Below, in pieces: positions 39,225-53,259 of a stretch of DNA of 64,000 nucleotides; within the stretch, counting starts at the first letter, position 1; each line of letters begins with the position of its first letter. Made by a program: the position numbers and the translations under genes. Source of the DNA: Siphonodentalium dalli (taxonomy: Eukaryota; Mollusca; Scaphopoda; Gadilida; Siphonodentaliidae); assembly GCA_032622095.1 (NCBI GenBank), contig CP136062.1, forward strand, positions 150,406,875 through 150,470,874, given 5' to 3'. Under the pieces are notes generated by a model. The model ran no database searches. It was given only the letters and a program-made list of their open reading frames with translations, and was not told where the DNA came from.

Positions 39225-39875
39225 AAGGTGACACTCCACAGTTTCGAATGATCAGTAGGGGTAAATTTCTTAGAATAGAGTACCAGTGTTTTCTGTCACC
39301 GTGGGTGTGGTATGTTTATTGAGAGAAGGTTAGTTATGAATTTGTGGATTTTTAGAGGATGTCTTTGAGTTTTGAAAAATATTGTTTCAGGTGACCTTGA
39401 CCCCACCAGTATGAAGTAGTAGCGATTTCTGCGAAACAGTGGCTCCAGACACCAGCGTGACTTTTTAGCACCTAAAATTTGTCATCTGCATGAAAAATAT
39501 TTTTTTTAAACTTACAGTGGTGAGAAGTTTGAAATTTTTTGATATTATTGTGAGGAAACAGTGTTCTTCCAGACAACATAGGCGGCTATACCATAGATTT
39601 TCTGGTTTTTGTGTCCCACGGGCCTGAAAATCGCTTATTTTGGCCATTTTTGCATCAAAATTTCATTTTTCAGGCACACAATCCAGGGGCATAACTCTTG
39701 CTACCCCCATTAAAATGACAATTCTGTACCAAAATCTTTAAGCCTAGTATGTGCTCAACCCAGGTATATATACATTGTATATGTGTTGTGGGATAACATT
39801 TCAGTTATTTTTCATTGAATTGATGCCCCCCTTAGTTTTGCACCAATCCCTGCAGAAACTGTGGAGTGTCACCTT
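39225..39875 (+). mobile_element. Element A copy 24
   Basis: 651 bp; no difference from the consensus noticed. Last of a run of 14 regular A+B units that begins at A11. Confidence 0.93.
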
Positions 39876-40720
39876 CAAGACCAGCAAATAGCACTATTTT
39901 CATCTGTCAACTTGACAAATATTGTTACTGAAAATCATTTTTTAGCAAATCTGTTCAGTTAGAAGGAACATTTTATGGTAGATACACCATTCTTCTATGG
40001 AAATTCCAATACAGGTTGTCTTTAGTCATATAAATTGGTGGGCATATGGAGTCTTGGAGCAGTGGGGGGGGGGGGTGGTGGTTCATGTATATGGTTATTG
40101 GTGATTTTTCAGATGATGGGTACTTCTTCGTGACATCATATGCTCCTTGAATCTTAGCTGAAAAGGCTGATATTGTGACATTACACAGTATACAACAAGA
40201 TTTTTTTTTTTAGATATTCAGTCTTTCTTATTCACAAGTGTGAAATATAATAATTCAGGTTTCCTTGGTCATATTTCACTTGACAACATATTGTTCATGT
40301 GATGTCATAACCTTGTAAAGCTTTCCCTTAATGCAAAATAAGACTTGGAATTTTTTAACCCATAGTTTTGGGAGAGTATTAAAGATAGTTGTTGTATGAA
40401 ATATTATGTTTTATTTTGATATCTGAGGAAAATATGCATCTCATAATATATTTTATACAACATTTTAGCATTTCAGACCTTTTTCAAGCCATAGATGATG
40501 GTTGAATATATCCATTTTGTCACTACGTCAAGCATAACGTCATTGGGTTCTGAAAGACCCAAAAGGGGTGAAATCATGGGGGTGCATGTAAATCCCCACC
40601 CAATCTTGCTGCCTGTGATTGGAATAACGCATGGGGTGTAATATATCATTTTAAGCGGTATAATGCAGAGAATATGGAGGTGTGGTCCATATTAAAGATT
40701 AATAAAATTGCATTTCCCTT
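39876..40720 (+). repeat. Block B copy 30
   Basis: G12, T11; GATTGGAATAA as in B14; private GGTCCATATT. Followed directly by another B. Confidence 0.94.
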
Positions 40721-41567
40721 CAAGACCAGCAAATAGCACTATTTTCATCTGTCAACTTGACAAATATTGTTACTGAAAATCATTTTTTAGCAAATCTGTT
40801 CAGTTAGAAGGAACATTTTATGGTAGATACACCATTCTTCTATGGAAATTCCAATACAGGTTGTCTTTAGTCATATAAATTGGTGGGCATATGGAGTCTT
40901 GGAGCAGTGGGGGGGGGGGGGGTGGTGGTTCATGTATATGGTTATTGGTGATTTTTCAGATGATGGGTACTTCTTCGTGACATCATATGCTCCTTGAATC
41001 TTAGCTGAAAAGGCTGATATTGTGACATTACACAGTATACAACAAGATTTTTTTTTTTAGATATTCAGTCTTTCTTATTCACAAGTGTGAAATATAATAA
41101 TTCAGGTTTCCTTGGTCATATTTCACTTGACAACATATTGTTCATGTGATGTCATAACCTTGTAAAGCTTTCCCTTAATGCAAAATAAGACTTGGAATTT
41201 TTTAACCCATAGTTTTGGGAGAGTATTAAAGATAGTTGTTGTATGAAATATTATGTTTTATTTTGATATCTGAGGAAAATATGCATCTCATAATATATTT
41301 TATACAACATTTTAGCAATTCAGACCTTTTTCAAGCCATAGATGATGGTTGAATATATCCATTTTGTCACTACGTCAAGCATAACGTCATTGGGTTCTGA
41401 AAGACCCAAAAGGGGTGAAATCATGGGGGTGCATGTAAATCCCCACCCAATCTTGCTGCCTGTGATTGCATTAACGCATGGGGTGTAATATATCATTTTA
41501 AGCGGTATAATGCAGAGAATATGGAGGTGTGGTCCCTATTAAAGATTAATAAAATTGCATTTCCCTT
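40721..41567 (+). repeat. Block B copy 31 (no A before it)
   Basis: G14, the longest G tract; T11. Private TTAGCAATTCAG and GCATTAACGC. Confidence 0.94.
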
Positions 41568-42218
41568 AAGGTGACACTCCACAGTTTCGAATGATCAGTA
41601 GGGGTAAATTTCTTAGAATAGAGTACCAGTGTTTTCTGTCACCGTGGGTGTGGTTTGTTTATTGAGAGAAGGTTAGTTATGAATTTGTGGATTTTTAGAG
41701 GATGTCTTTGAGTTTTGAAAAATATTGTTTCAGGTGACCTTGACCCCACCAGTATGAAGTAGTAGCGATTTCTGCGAAACAGTGGCTCCAGACACCAGCG
41801 TGACTTTTTAGCACCTAAAATTTGTCATCTGCATGAAAAATATTTTTTTTAAACTTACAGTGGTGAGAAGTTTGAAATTTTTTGATATTATTGTGAGGAA
41901 ACAGTGTTCTTCCAGACAACATAGGCGGCTATACCATAGATTTTCTGGTTTTTGTGTCCCACGGGCCTGAAAATCGCTTATTTTGGCCATTTTTGCATCA
42001 AAATTTCATTTTTCAGGCACACAATCCAGGGGCATAACTCTTGCTACCCCCATTAAAATGACAATTCTGTACCAAAATCTTTAAGCCTAGTATGTGCTCA
42101 ACCCAGGTATATATACATTGTATATGTGTTGTGGGATAACATTTCAGTTATTTTTCATTGAATTGATGCCCCCCTTAGTTTTGCACCAATCCCTGCAGAA
42201 ACTGTGGAGTGTCACCTT
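41568..42218 (+). mobile_element. Element A copy 25
   Basis: Private GTGTGGTTTG. Confidence 0.93.
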
Positions 42219-43061
42219 CAAGACCAGCAAATAGCACTATTTTCATCTGTCAACTTGACAAATATTGTTACTGAAAATCATTTTTTAGCAAATCTGTTCA
42301 GTTAGAAGGAACATTTTATGGTAGATACACCATTCATCTATCGAAATTCCAATACAGGTTGTCTTTAGTCATATAAATTGGTGGGCATATGGAGTCTTGG
42401 AGCAGTGGGGGGTGGGTGGTGGTTCATGTATATGGTTATTGGTGATTTTTCAGATGATGGGTACTTCTTCGTGACATCATATGCTCCTTGAATCTTAGCT
42501 GAAAAGGCTGATATTGTGACATTACACAGTATACAACAAGATTATTTTTTTTAGATATTCAGTCTTTCTTATTCACAAGTGTGAAATATAATAATTCAGG
42601 TTTCCTTGGTCATATTTCACTTGACAACATATTGTTCATGTGATGTCATAACCTTGTAAAGCTTTCCCTTAATGCAAAATAAGACTTGGAATTTTTTAAC
42701 CCATAGTTTTGGGAGAGTATTAAAGATAGTTGTTGTATGAAATATTATGTTTTATTTTGATATCTGAGGAAAATATGCATCTCATAATATATTTTATACA
42801 ACATTTTAGCATTTCAGACCTTTTTCAAGCCATAGATGATGGTTGAATATATCCATTTTGTCACTACGTCAAGCATAACGTCATTGGGTTCTGAAAGACC
42901 CAAAAGGGGTGAAATCATGGGGGTGCATGTAAATCCCCACCCAATCTTGCTGCCTGTGATTGCAATAACGCATGGGGTGTAATATATCATTTTAAGCGGT
43001 ATAATGCAGAGAATATGGAGGTGTGGTCCCTATTAAAGATTAATAAAATTGCATTTCCCTT
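42219..43061 (+). repeat. Block B copy 32
   Basis: The G tract is interrupted (G6-T-G3). T tract GATTA then T8. Private CATTCATCTATCG. Confidence 0.94.
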
Positions 43062-43712
43062 AAGGTGACACTCCACAGTTTCGAATGATCAGTAGGGGTA
43101 AATTTCTTAGAATAGAGTACCAGTGTTTTCTGTCACCGTGGGTGTGGTATGTTTATTGAGAGAAGGTTAGTTATGAATTTGTGGATTTTTAGAGGATGTC
43201 TTTGAGTTTTGAAAAATATTGTTTCAGGTGACCTTGACCCCACCAGTATGAAGTAGTAGCGATTTCTGCGAAACAGTGGCTCCAGACACCAGCGTGACTT
43301 TTTAGCACCTAAAATTTGTCATCTGCATGAAAAATATTTTTTTTAAACTTACAGTGGTGAGAAGTTTGAAATTTTTTGATATTATTGTGAGGAAACAGTG
43401 TTCTTCCAGACAACATAGGCGGCTATACCATAGATTTTCTGGTTTTTGTGTCCCACGGGCCTGAAAATCGCTTATTTTGGCCATTTTTGCATCAAAATTT
43501 CATTTTTCAGGCACACAATCCAGGGGCATAACTCTTGCTACCCCCATTAAAATGACAATTCTGTACCAAAATCTTTAAGCCTAGTATGTGCTCAACCCAG
43601 GTATATATACATTGTATATGTGTTGTGGGATAACATTTCAGTTATTTTTCATTGAATTGATGCCCCCCTTAGTTTTGCACCAATCCCTGCAGAAACTGTG
43701 GAGTGTCACCTT
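43062..43712 (+). mobile_element. Element A copy 26
   Basis: 651 bp; no difference from the consensus noticed. Followed by the longest run of B copies (five). Confidence 0.93.
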
Positions 43713-44555
43713 CAAGACCAGCAAATAGCACTATTTTCATCTGTCAACTTGACAAATATTGTTACTGAAAATCATTTTTTAGCAAATCTGTTCAGTTAGA
43801 AGGAACATTTTATGGTAGATACACCATTCTTCTATGGAAATTCCAATACAGGTTGTCTTTAGTCATATAAATTGGTGGGCATATGGAGTCTTGGAGCAGT
43901 GGGGGGGGGGTGGTGGTTCATGTATATGGTTATTGGTGATTTTTCAGATGATGGGTACTTCTTCGTGACATCATATGCTCCTTGAATCTTAGCTGAAAAG
44001 GCTGATATTGTGACATTACACAGTATGCAACAAGATTTTTTTTTTTAGATATTCAGTCTTTCTTATTCACAAGTGTGAAATATAATAATTCAGGTTTCCT
44101 TGGTCATATTTCACTTGACAACATATTGTTCATGTGATGTCATAACCTTGTAAAGCTTTCCCTTAATGCAAAATAAGACTTGGAATTTTTTAACCCATAG
44201 TTTTGGGAGAGTATTAAAGATAGTTGTTGTATGAAATATTATGTTTTATTTTGATATCTGAGGAAAATATGCATCTCATAATATATTTTATACAACATTT
44301 TAGCATTTCAGACCTTTTTCAAGCCATAGATGATGGTTGAATATATCCATTTTGTCACTACGTCAAGCATAACGTCATTGGGTTCTGAAAGACCCAAAAG
44401 GGGTGAAATCATGGGGGTGCATGTAAATCCCCACCCAATCTTGCTGCCTGTGATTGCAATAACGCATGGGGTGTAATATATCATTTTAAGCGGTATAATG
44501 CAGAGAATATGGAGGTGTGGTCCCTATTAAAGATTAATAAAATTGCATTTCCCTT
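43713..44555 (+). repeat. Block B copy 33
   Basis: G10, T11; private CAGTATGCAAC. First of five B in a row. Confidence 0.94.
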
Positions 44556-45397
44556 CAAGACCAGCAAATAGCACTATTTTCATCTGTCAACTTGACAAAT
44601 ATTGTTACTGAAAATCATTTTTTAGCAAATCTGTTCAGTTAGAAGGAACATTTTATGGTAGATACACCATTCTTCTATGGAAATTCCAATACAGGTTGTC
44701 TTTAGTCATATAAATTGGTGGGCATATGGAGTCTTGGAGCAGTGGGGGGGGGTGGTGGTTCATGTATATGGTTATTGGTGATTTTTCAGATGATGGGTAC
44801 TTCTTCGTGACATCATATGCTCCTTGAATCTTAGCTGAAAAGGCTGATATTGTGACATTACACAGTATACAACAAGATTATTTTTTTTAGATATTCAGTC
44901 TTTCTTATTCACAAGTGTGAAATATAATAATTCAGGTTTCCTTGGTCATATTTCACTTGACAACATATTGTTCATGTGATGTCATAACCTTGTAAAGCTT
45001 TCCCTTAATGCAAAATAAGACTTGGAATTTTTTAACCCATAGTTTTGGGAGAGTATTAAAGATAGTTGTTGTATGAAATATTATGTTTTATTTTGATATC
45101 TGAGGAAAATATGCATCTCATAATATATTTTATACAACATTTTAGCATTTCAGACCTTTTTCAAGCCATAGATGATGGTTGAATATATCCATTTTGTCAC
45201 TACGTCAAGCATAACGTCATTGGGTTCTGAAAGACCCAAAAGGGGTGAAATCATGGGGGTGCATGTAAATCCCCACCCAATCTTGCTGCCTGTGATTGCA
45301 ATAACGCATGGGGTGTAATATATCATTTTAAGCGGTATAATGCAGAGAATATGGAGGTGTGGTCCCTATTAAAGATTAATAAAATTGCATTTCCCTT
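44556..45397 (+). repeat. Block B copy 34 (no A before it)
   Basis: G9; GATTA then T8. Confidence 0.94.
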
Positions 45398-46239
45398 CAA
45401 GACCAGCAAATAGCACTATTTTCATCTGTCAACTTGACAAATATTGTTACTGAAAATCATTTTTTAGCAAATCTGTTCAGTTAGAAGGAACATTTTATGG
45501 TAGATACACCATTCTTCTATGGAAATTCCAATACAGGTTGTCTTTAGTCATATAAATTGGTGGGCATATGGAGTCTTGGAGCAGTGGGGGGGGGTGGTGG
45601 TTCATGTATATGGTTATTGGTGATTTTTCAGATGATGGGTACTTCTTCGTGACATCATATGCTCCTTGAATCTTAGCTGAAAAGGCTGATATTGTGACAT
45701 TACACAGTATACAACAAGATTTTTTTTTTTAGATATTCAGTCTTTCTTATTCACAAGTGTGAAATATAATAATTCAGGTTTCCTTGGTCATATTTCACTT
45801 GACAACATATTGTTCATGTGATGTCATAACCTTGTAAAGCTTTCCCTTAATGCAAAATAAGACTTGGAATTTTTTAACCCATAGTTTTGGGAGAGTATTA
45901 AAGATAGTTGTTGTATGAAATATTATGTTTTATTTTGATATCTGAGGAAAATATGCATCTCATAATATATTTTATACAACATTTTAGCATTTCAGACCTT
46001 TTTCAAGCCATAGAGGATGGTTGAATATATCCATTTTGTCACTACGTCAAGCATAACGTCATTGGGTTCTGAAAGACCCAAAAGGGGTGAAATCATGGGG
46101 GTGCATGTAAATCCCCACCCAATCTTGCTGCCTGTGATTGCAATAACGCATGGGGTGTAATATATCATTTTAAGCGGTATAATGCAGAGAATATGGAGGT
46201 GTGGTCCCTATTAAAGATTAATAAAATTGCATTTCCCTT
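45398..46239 (+). repeat. Block B copy 35 (no A before it)
   Basis: G9, T11; private CATAGAGGATGG. Confidence 0.94.
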
Positions 46240-47083
46240 CAAGACCAGCAAATAGCACTATTTTCATCTGTCAACTTGACAAATATTGTTACTGAAAATC
46301 ATTTTTTAGCAAATCTGTTCAGTTAGAAGGAACATTTTATGGTAGATACACCATTCTTCTATGGAAATTCCAATACAGGTTGTCTTTAGTCATATAAATT
46401 GGTGGGCATATGGAGTCTTGGAGCAGTGGGGGGGGGGGTGGTGGTTCATGTATATGGTTATTGGTGATTTTTCAGATGATGGGTACTTCTTCGTGACATC
46501 ATATGCTCCTTGAATCTTAGCTGAAAAGGCTGATATTGTGACATTACACAGTATACAACAAGATTATTTTTTTTAGATATTCAGTCTTTCTTATTCACAA
46601 GTGTGAAATATAATAATTCAGGTTTCCTTGGTCATATTTCACTTGACAACATATTGTTCATGTGATGTCATAACCTTGTAAAGCTTTCCCTTAATGCAAA
46701 ATAAGACTTGGAATTTTTTAACCCATAGTTTTGGGAGAGTATTAAAGATAGTTGTTGTATGAAATATTATGTTTTATTTTGATATCTGAGGAAAATATGC
46801 ATCTCATAATATATTTTATACAACATTTTAGCATTTCAGACCTTTTTCAAGCCATAGATGATGGTTGAATATATCCATTTTGTCACTACGTCAAGCATAA
46901 CGTCATTGGGTTCTGAAAGACCCAAAAGGGGTGAAATCATGGGGGTGCATGTAAATCCCCACCCAATCTTGCTGCCTGTGATTGCAATAACGCATGGGGT
47001 GTAATATATCATTTTAAGCGGTATAATGCAGAGAATATGGAGGTGTGGTCCCTATTAAAGATTAATAAAATTGCATTTCCCTT
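46240..47083 (+). repeat. Block B copy 36 (no A before it)
   Basis: G11; GATTA then T8. Confidence 0.94.
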
Positions 47084-47929
47084 CAAGACCAGCAAATAGC
47101 ACTATTTTCATCTGTCAACTTGACAAATATTGTTACTGAAAATCATTTTTTAGCAAATCTGTTCAGTTAGAAGGAACATTTTATGGTAGATACACCATTC
47201 TTCTATGGAAATTCCAATACAGGTTGTCTTTAGTCATATAAATTGGTGGGCATATGGAGTCTTGGAGCAGTGGGGGGGGGTGGTGGTTCATGTATATGGT
47301 TATTGGTGATTTTTCAGATGATGGGTACTTCTTCGTGACATCATATGCTCCTTGAATCTTAGCTGAAAAGGCTGATATTGTGACATTACACAGTATACAA
47401 CAAGATTATTTTTTTTAGATATTCAGTCTTTCTTATTCACAAGTGTGAAATATAATAATTCAGGTTTCCTTGGTCATATTTCACTTGACAACATATTGTT
47501 CATGTGATGTCATAACCTTGTAAAGCTTTCCCTTAATGCAAAATAAGACTTGGAATTTTTTAACCCATAGTTTTGGGAGAGTATTAAAGATAGTTGTTGT
47601 ATGAAATATTATGTTTTATTTTGATATCTGAGGAAAATATGCATCTCATAATATATTTTATACAACATTTTAGCATTTCAGACCTTTTTCAAGCCATAGA
47701 TGATGGTTGAATATATCCATTTTGTCACTACGTCAAGCATAACGTCATTGGGTTCTGAAAGACCCAAAAGGGGTGAAATCATGGGGGTGCATGTAAATCC
47801 CCACCCAATCTTGCTGCCTGTGATTGCAATAACGCATGGGGTGTAATATATCATTTTAAGCGGTATAATGCAGAGAATATGGAGGTGTGGTCCCTATTAA
47901 AGATTAATAAAATTGCATTTCCCTTAATT
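47084..47929 (+). repeat. Block B copy 37 (no A before it), ends TTAATT
   Basis: G9; GATTA then T8; extra TTAA before A27. Confidence 0.94.
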
Positions 47930-48580
47930 AAGGTGACACTCCACAGTTTCGAATGATCAGTAGGGGTAAATTTCTTAGAATAGAGTACCAGTGTTTTCTG
48001 TCACCGTGGGTGTGGTATGTTTATTGAGAGAAGGTTAGTTATGAATTTGTGGATTTTTAGAGGATGTCTTTGAGTTTTGAAAAATATTGTTTCAGGTGAC
48101 CTTGACCCCACCAGTATGAAGTAGTAGCGATTTCTGCGAAACAGTGGCTCCAGACACCAGCGTGACTTTTTAGCACCTAAAATTTGTCATCTGCATGAAA
48201 AATATTTTTTTTAAACTTACAGTGGTGAGAAGTTTGAAATTTTTTGATATTATTGTGAGGAAACAGTGTTCTTCCAGACAACATAGGCGGCTATACCATA
48301 GATTTTCTGGTTTTTGTGTCCTACGGGCCTGAAAATCGCTTATTTTGGCCATTTTTGCATCAAAATTTCATTTTTCAGGCACACAATCCAGGGGCATAAC
48401 TCTTGCTACCCCCATTAGAATGACAATTCTGTACCAAAATCTTTAAGCCTAGTATGTGCTCAACCCAGGTATATATACATTGTATATGTGTTGTTGGATA
48501 ACATTTCAGTTATTTTTCATTGAATTGATGCCCCCCTTAGTGTTGCACCAATCCCTGCAGAAACTGTGGAGTGTCACCTT
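47930..48580 (+). mobile_element. Element A copy 27 (most diverged in the array)
   Basis: Private TGTCCTACGGG, CCATTAGAATG, GTTGTTGGAT and TTAGTGTTGC. TTAATTAA left junction. Ends intact. Confidence 0.93.
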
Positions 48581-49423
48581 CAAGACCAGCAAATAGCACT
48601 ATTTTCATCTGTCAACTTGACAAATATTGTTACTGAAAATCATTTTTTAGCAAATCTGTTCAGTTAGAAGGAACATTTTATGGTAGATACACCATTCTTC
48701 TATGGAAATTCCAATACAAGTTGTCTTTAGTCATATAAATTGGTGGGCATATGGAGTCTTGGAGCAGTGGGGGGGGGTGGTGGTTCATGTATATGGTTAT
48801 TGGTGATTTTTCAGATGATGGGTACTTCTTCGTGACATCATATGCTCCTTGAATCTCAGCTGAAAAGGCTGATATTGTGACATTACACAGTATACAACAA
48901 GATTTTTTTTTTTAGATATTCAGTCTTTCTTATTCACAAGTGTGAAATATAATAATTCAGGTTTCCTTGGTCATATTTCACTTGACAACATATTGTTCAT
49001 GTGATGTCATAACCTTGTAAAGCTTTCCCTTAATGCAAAATAAGACTTGGAATTTTTTAACCCATAGTTTTGGGAGAGTATTAAAGATAGTTGTTGTATG
49101 AAATATTATGTTTTATTTTGATATCTGAGGAAAATATGCATCTCATAATATATTTTATACAACATTTTAGCATTTCAGACCTTTTTCAAGCCATAGATGA
49201 TGGTTGAATATATCCATTTTGTCACTACGTCAAGCATAACGTCATTGGGTTCTGAAAGACCCAAAAGGGGTGAAATCATGGGGGTGCATGTAAATCCCCA
49301 CCCAATCTTGCTGCCTGTGATTGCAATAACGCATGGGGTGTAATATATCATTTTAAGCGGTATAATGCAGATAATATGGAGGTGTGGTCCCTATTAAAGA
49401 TTAATAAAATTGCATTTCCCCTT
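48581..49423 (+). repeat. Block B copy 38
   Basis: G9, T11. Private AATACAAGTTG, AATCTCAGCTG, GCAGATAATATGG and an extra C at the right end (TTTCCCCTT). Confidence 0.94.
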
Positions 49424-50074
49424 AAGGTGACACTCCACAGTTTCGAATGATCAGTAGGGGTAAATTTCTTAGAATAGAGTACCAGTGTTTTCTGTCACCG
49501 TGGGTGTGGTATGTTTATTGAGAGAAGGTTAGTTATGAATTTGTGGATTTTTAGAGGATGTCTTTGAGTTTTGAAAAATATTGTTTCAGGTGACCTTGAC
49601 CCCACCAGTATGAAGTAGTAGCGATTTCTGCGAAACAGTGGCTCCAGACACCAGCGTGACTTTTTAGCACCTAAAATTTGTCATCTGCATGAAAAATATT
49701 TTTTTTAAACTTACAGTGGTGAGAAGTTTGAAATTTTTTGATATTATTGTGAGGAAACAGTGTTCTTCCAGACAACATAGGCGGCTATACCATAGATTTT
49801 CTGGTTTTTGTGTCCCACGGGCCTGAAAATCGCTTATTTTGGCCATTTTTGCATCAAAATTTCATTTTTCAGGCACACAATCCAGGGGCATAACTCTTGC
49901 TACCCCCATTAAAATGACAATTCTGTACCAAAATCTTTAAGCCTAGTATGTGCTCAACCCAGGTATATATACATTGTATATGTGTTGTGGGATAACATTT
50001 CAGTTATTTTTCATTGAATTGATGCCCCCCTTAGTTTTGCACCAATCTCTGCAGAAACTGTGGAGTGTCACCTT
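49424..50074 (+). mobile_element. Element A copy 28
   Basis: CCAATCTCTGC, shared only with A29. Confidence 0.93.
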
Positions 50075-50916
50075 CAAGACCAGCAAATAGCACTATTTTC
50101 ATCTGTCAACTTGACAAATATTGTTACTGAAAATCATTTTTTAGCAAATCTGTTCAGTTAGAAGGAACATTTTATGGTAGATACACCATTCTTCTATGGA
50201 AATTCCAATACAGGTTGTCTTTAGTCATATAAATTGGTGGGCATATGGAGTCTTGGAGCAGTGGGGGGGGGTGGTGGTTCATGTATATGGTTATTGGTGA
50301 TTTTTCAGATGATGGGTACTTCTTCGTGACATCATATGCTCCTTGAATCTTAGCTGAAAAGGCTGATATTGTGACATTACACAGTATACAACAAGATTAT
50401 TTTTTTTAGATATTCAGTCTTTCTTATTCACAAGTGTGAAATATAATAATTCAGGTTTCCTTGGTCATATTTCACTTGACAACATATTGTTCATGTGATG
50501 TCATAACCTTGTAAAGCTTTCCCTTAATGCAAAATAAGACTTGGAATTTTTTAACCCATAGTTTTGGGAGAGTATTAAAGATAGTTGTTGTATGAAATAT
50601 TATGTTTTATTTTGATATCTGAGGAAAATATGCATCTCATAATATATTTTATACAACATTTTAGCATTTCAGACCTTTTTCAAGCCATAGATGATGGTTG
50701 AATATATCCATTTTGTCACTACGTCAAGCATAACGTCATTGGGTTCTGAAAGACCCAAAAGGGGTGAAATCATGGGGGTGCATGTAAATCCCCACCCAAT
50801 CTTGCTGCCTGTGATTGCAATAACGCATGGGGTGTAATATATCATTTTAAGCGGTATAATGCAGAGAATATGGAGGTGTGGTCCCTATTAAAGATTAATA
50901 AAATTGCATTTCCCTT
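50075..50916 (+). repeat. Block B copy 39
   Basis: G9; GATTA then T8. Followed directly by another B. Confidence 0.94.
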
Positions 50917-51763
50917 CAAGACCAGCAAATAGCACTATTTTCATCTGTCAACTTGACAAATATTGTTACTGAAAATCATTTTTTAGCAAATCTGTTCAGT
51001 TAGAATGAACATTTTATGGTAGATACACCATTCTTCTATGGAAATTCCAATACAGGTTGTCTTTAGTCATATAAATTGGTGGGCATATGGAGTCTTGGAG
51101 CAGTGGGGGGGGGGTGGTGGTTCATGTATATGGTTATTGGTGATTTTTCAGATGATGGGTACTTCTTCGTGACATCATATGCTCCTTGAATCTTAGCTGA
51201 AAAGGCTGATATTGTGACATTACACAGTATACAACAAGATTTTTTTTTTTAGATATTCAGTCTTTCTTATTCACAAGTGTGAAATATAATAATTCAGGTT
51301 TCCTTGGTCATATTTCACTTGACAACATATTGTTCATGTGATGTCATAACCTTGTAAAGCTTTCCCTTAATGCAAAATAAGACTTGGAATTTTTTAACCC
51401 ATAGTTTTGGGAGAGTATTAAAGATAGTTGTTGTATGAAATATTATGTTTTATTTTGATATCTGAGGAAAATATGCATCTCATAATATATTTTATACAAC
51501 ATTTTAGCATTTCAGACCTTTTTCAAGCCATAGATGATGGTTGAATATATCCATTTTGTCACTACGTCAAGCATAACGTCATTGGGTTCTGAAAGACCCA
51601 AAAGGGGTGAAATCATGGGGGTGCATGTAAATCCCCACCCAATCTTGCTGCCTGTGATTGCAATAACGCATGGGGTGTAATATATCATTTTAAGCGGTAT
51701 AATGCAGAGAATATGGAGGTGTGGTCCCTATTAAAGATTAATAAAATTGCATTTCCCTTAATT
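50917..51763 (+). repeat. Block B copy 40 (no A before it), ends TTAATT
   Basis: G10, T11; TTAGAATGAAC shared with B42 and B45. Confidence 0.94.
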
Positions 51764-52414
51764 AAGGTGACACTCCACAGTTTCGAATGATCAGTAGGGG
51801 TAAATTTCTTAGAATAGAGTACCAGTGTTTTCTGTCACCGTGGGTGTGGTATGTTTATTGAGAGAAGGTTAGTTATGAATTTGTGGATTTTTAGAGGATG
51901 TCTTTGAGTTTTGAAAAATATTGTTTCAGGTGACCTTGACCCCACCAGTATGAAGTAGTAGCGATTTCTGCGAAACAGTGGCTCCAGACACCAGCGTGAC
52001 TTTTTAGCACCTAAAATTTGTCATCTGCATGAAAAATATTTTTTTTAAACTTACAGTGGTGAGAAGTTTGAAATTTTTTGATATTATTGTGAGGAAACAG
52101 TGTTCTTCCAGACAACATAGGCGGCTATACCATAGATTTTCTGGTTTTTGTGTCCCACGGGCCTGAAAATCGCTTATTTTGGCCATTTTTGCATCAAAAT
52201 TTCATTTTTCAGGCACACAATCCAGGGGCATAACTCTTGCTACCCCCATTAAAATGACAATTCTGTACCAAAATCTTTAAGCCTAGTATGTGCTCAACCC
52301 AGGTATATATACATTGTATATGTGTTGTGGGATAACATTTCAGTTATTTTTCATTGAATTGATGCCCCCCTTAGTTTTGCACCAATCTCTGCAGAAACTG
52401 TGGAGTGTCACCTT
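51764..52414 (+). mobile_element. Element A copy 29 (TTAATTAA left junction)
   Basis: CCAATCTCTGC as in A28. Confidence 0.93.
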
Positions 52415-53259
52415 CAAGACCAGCAAATAGCACTATTTTCATCTGTCAACTTGACAAATATTGTTACTGAAAATCATTTTTTAGCAAATCTGTTCAGTTA
52501 GAAGGAACATTTTATGGTAGATACACCATTCTTCTATGGAAATTCCAATACAGGTTGTCTTTAGTCATATAAATTGGTGGGCATATGGAGTCTTGGAGCA
52601 GTGGGGGGGGGGGGTGGTGGTTCATGTATATGGTTATTGGTGATTTTTCAGATGATGGGTACTTCTTCGTGACATCATATGCTCCTTGAATCTTAGCTGA
52701 AAAGGCTGATATTGTGACATTACACAGTATACAACAAGATTATTTTTTTTAGATATTCAGTCTTTCTTATTCACAAGTGTGAAATATAATAATTCAGGTT
52801 TCCTTGGTCATATTTCACTTGACAACATATTGTTCATGTGATGTCATAACCTTGTAAAGCTTTCCCTTAATGCAAAATAAGACTTGGAATTTTTTAACCC
52901 ATAGTTTTGGGAGAGTATTAAAGATAGTTGTTGTATGAAATATTATGTTTTATTTTGATATCTGAGGAAAATATGCATCTCATAATATATTTTATACAAC
53001 ATTTTAGCATTTCAGACCTTTTTCAAGCCATAGATGATGGTTGAATATATCCATTTTGTCACTACGTCAAGCATAACGTCATTGGGTTCTGAAAGACCCA
53101 AAAGGGGTGAAATCATGGGGGTGCATGTAAATCCCCACCCAATCTTGCTGCCTGTGATTGCAATAACGCATGGGGTGTAATATATCATTTTAAGCGGTAT
53201 AATGCAGAGAATATGGAGGTGTGGTCCCTATTAAAGATTAATAAAATTGCATTTCCCTT
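52415..53259 (+). repeat. Block B copy 41
   Basis: G12; GATTA then T8, as in B39. Confidence 0.94.
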
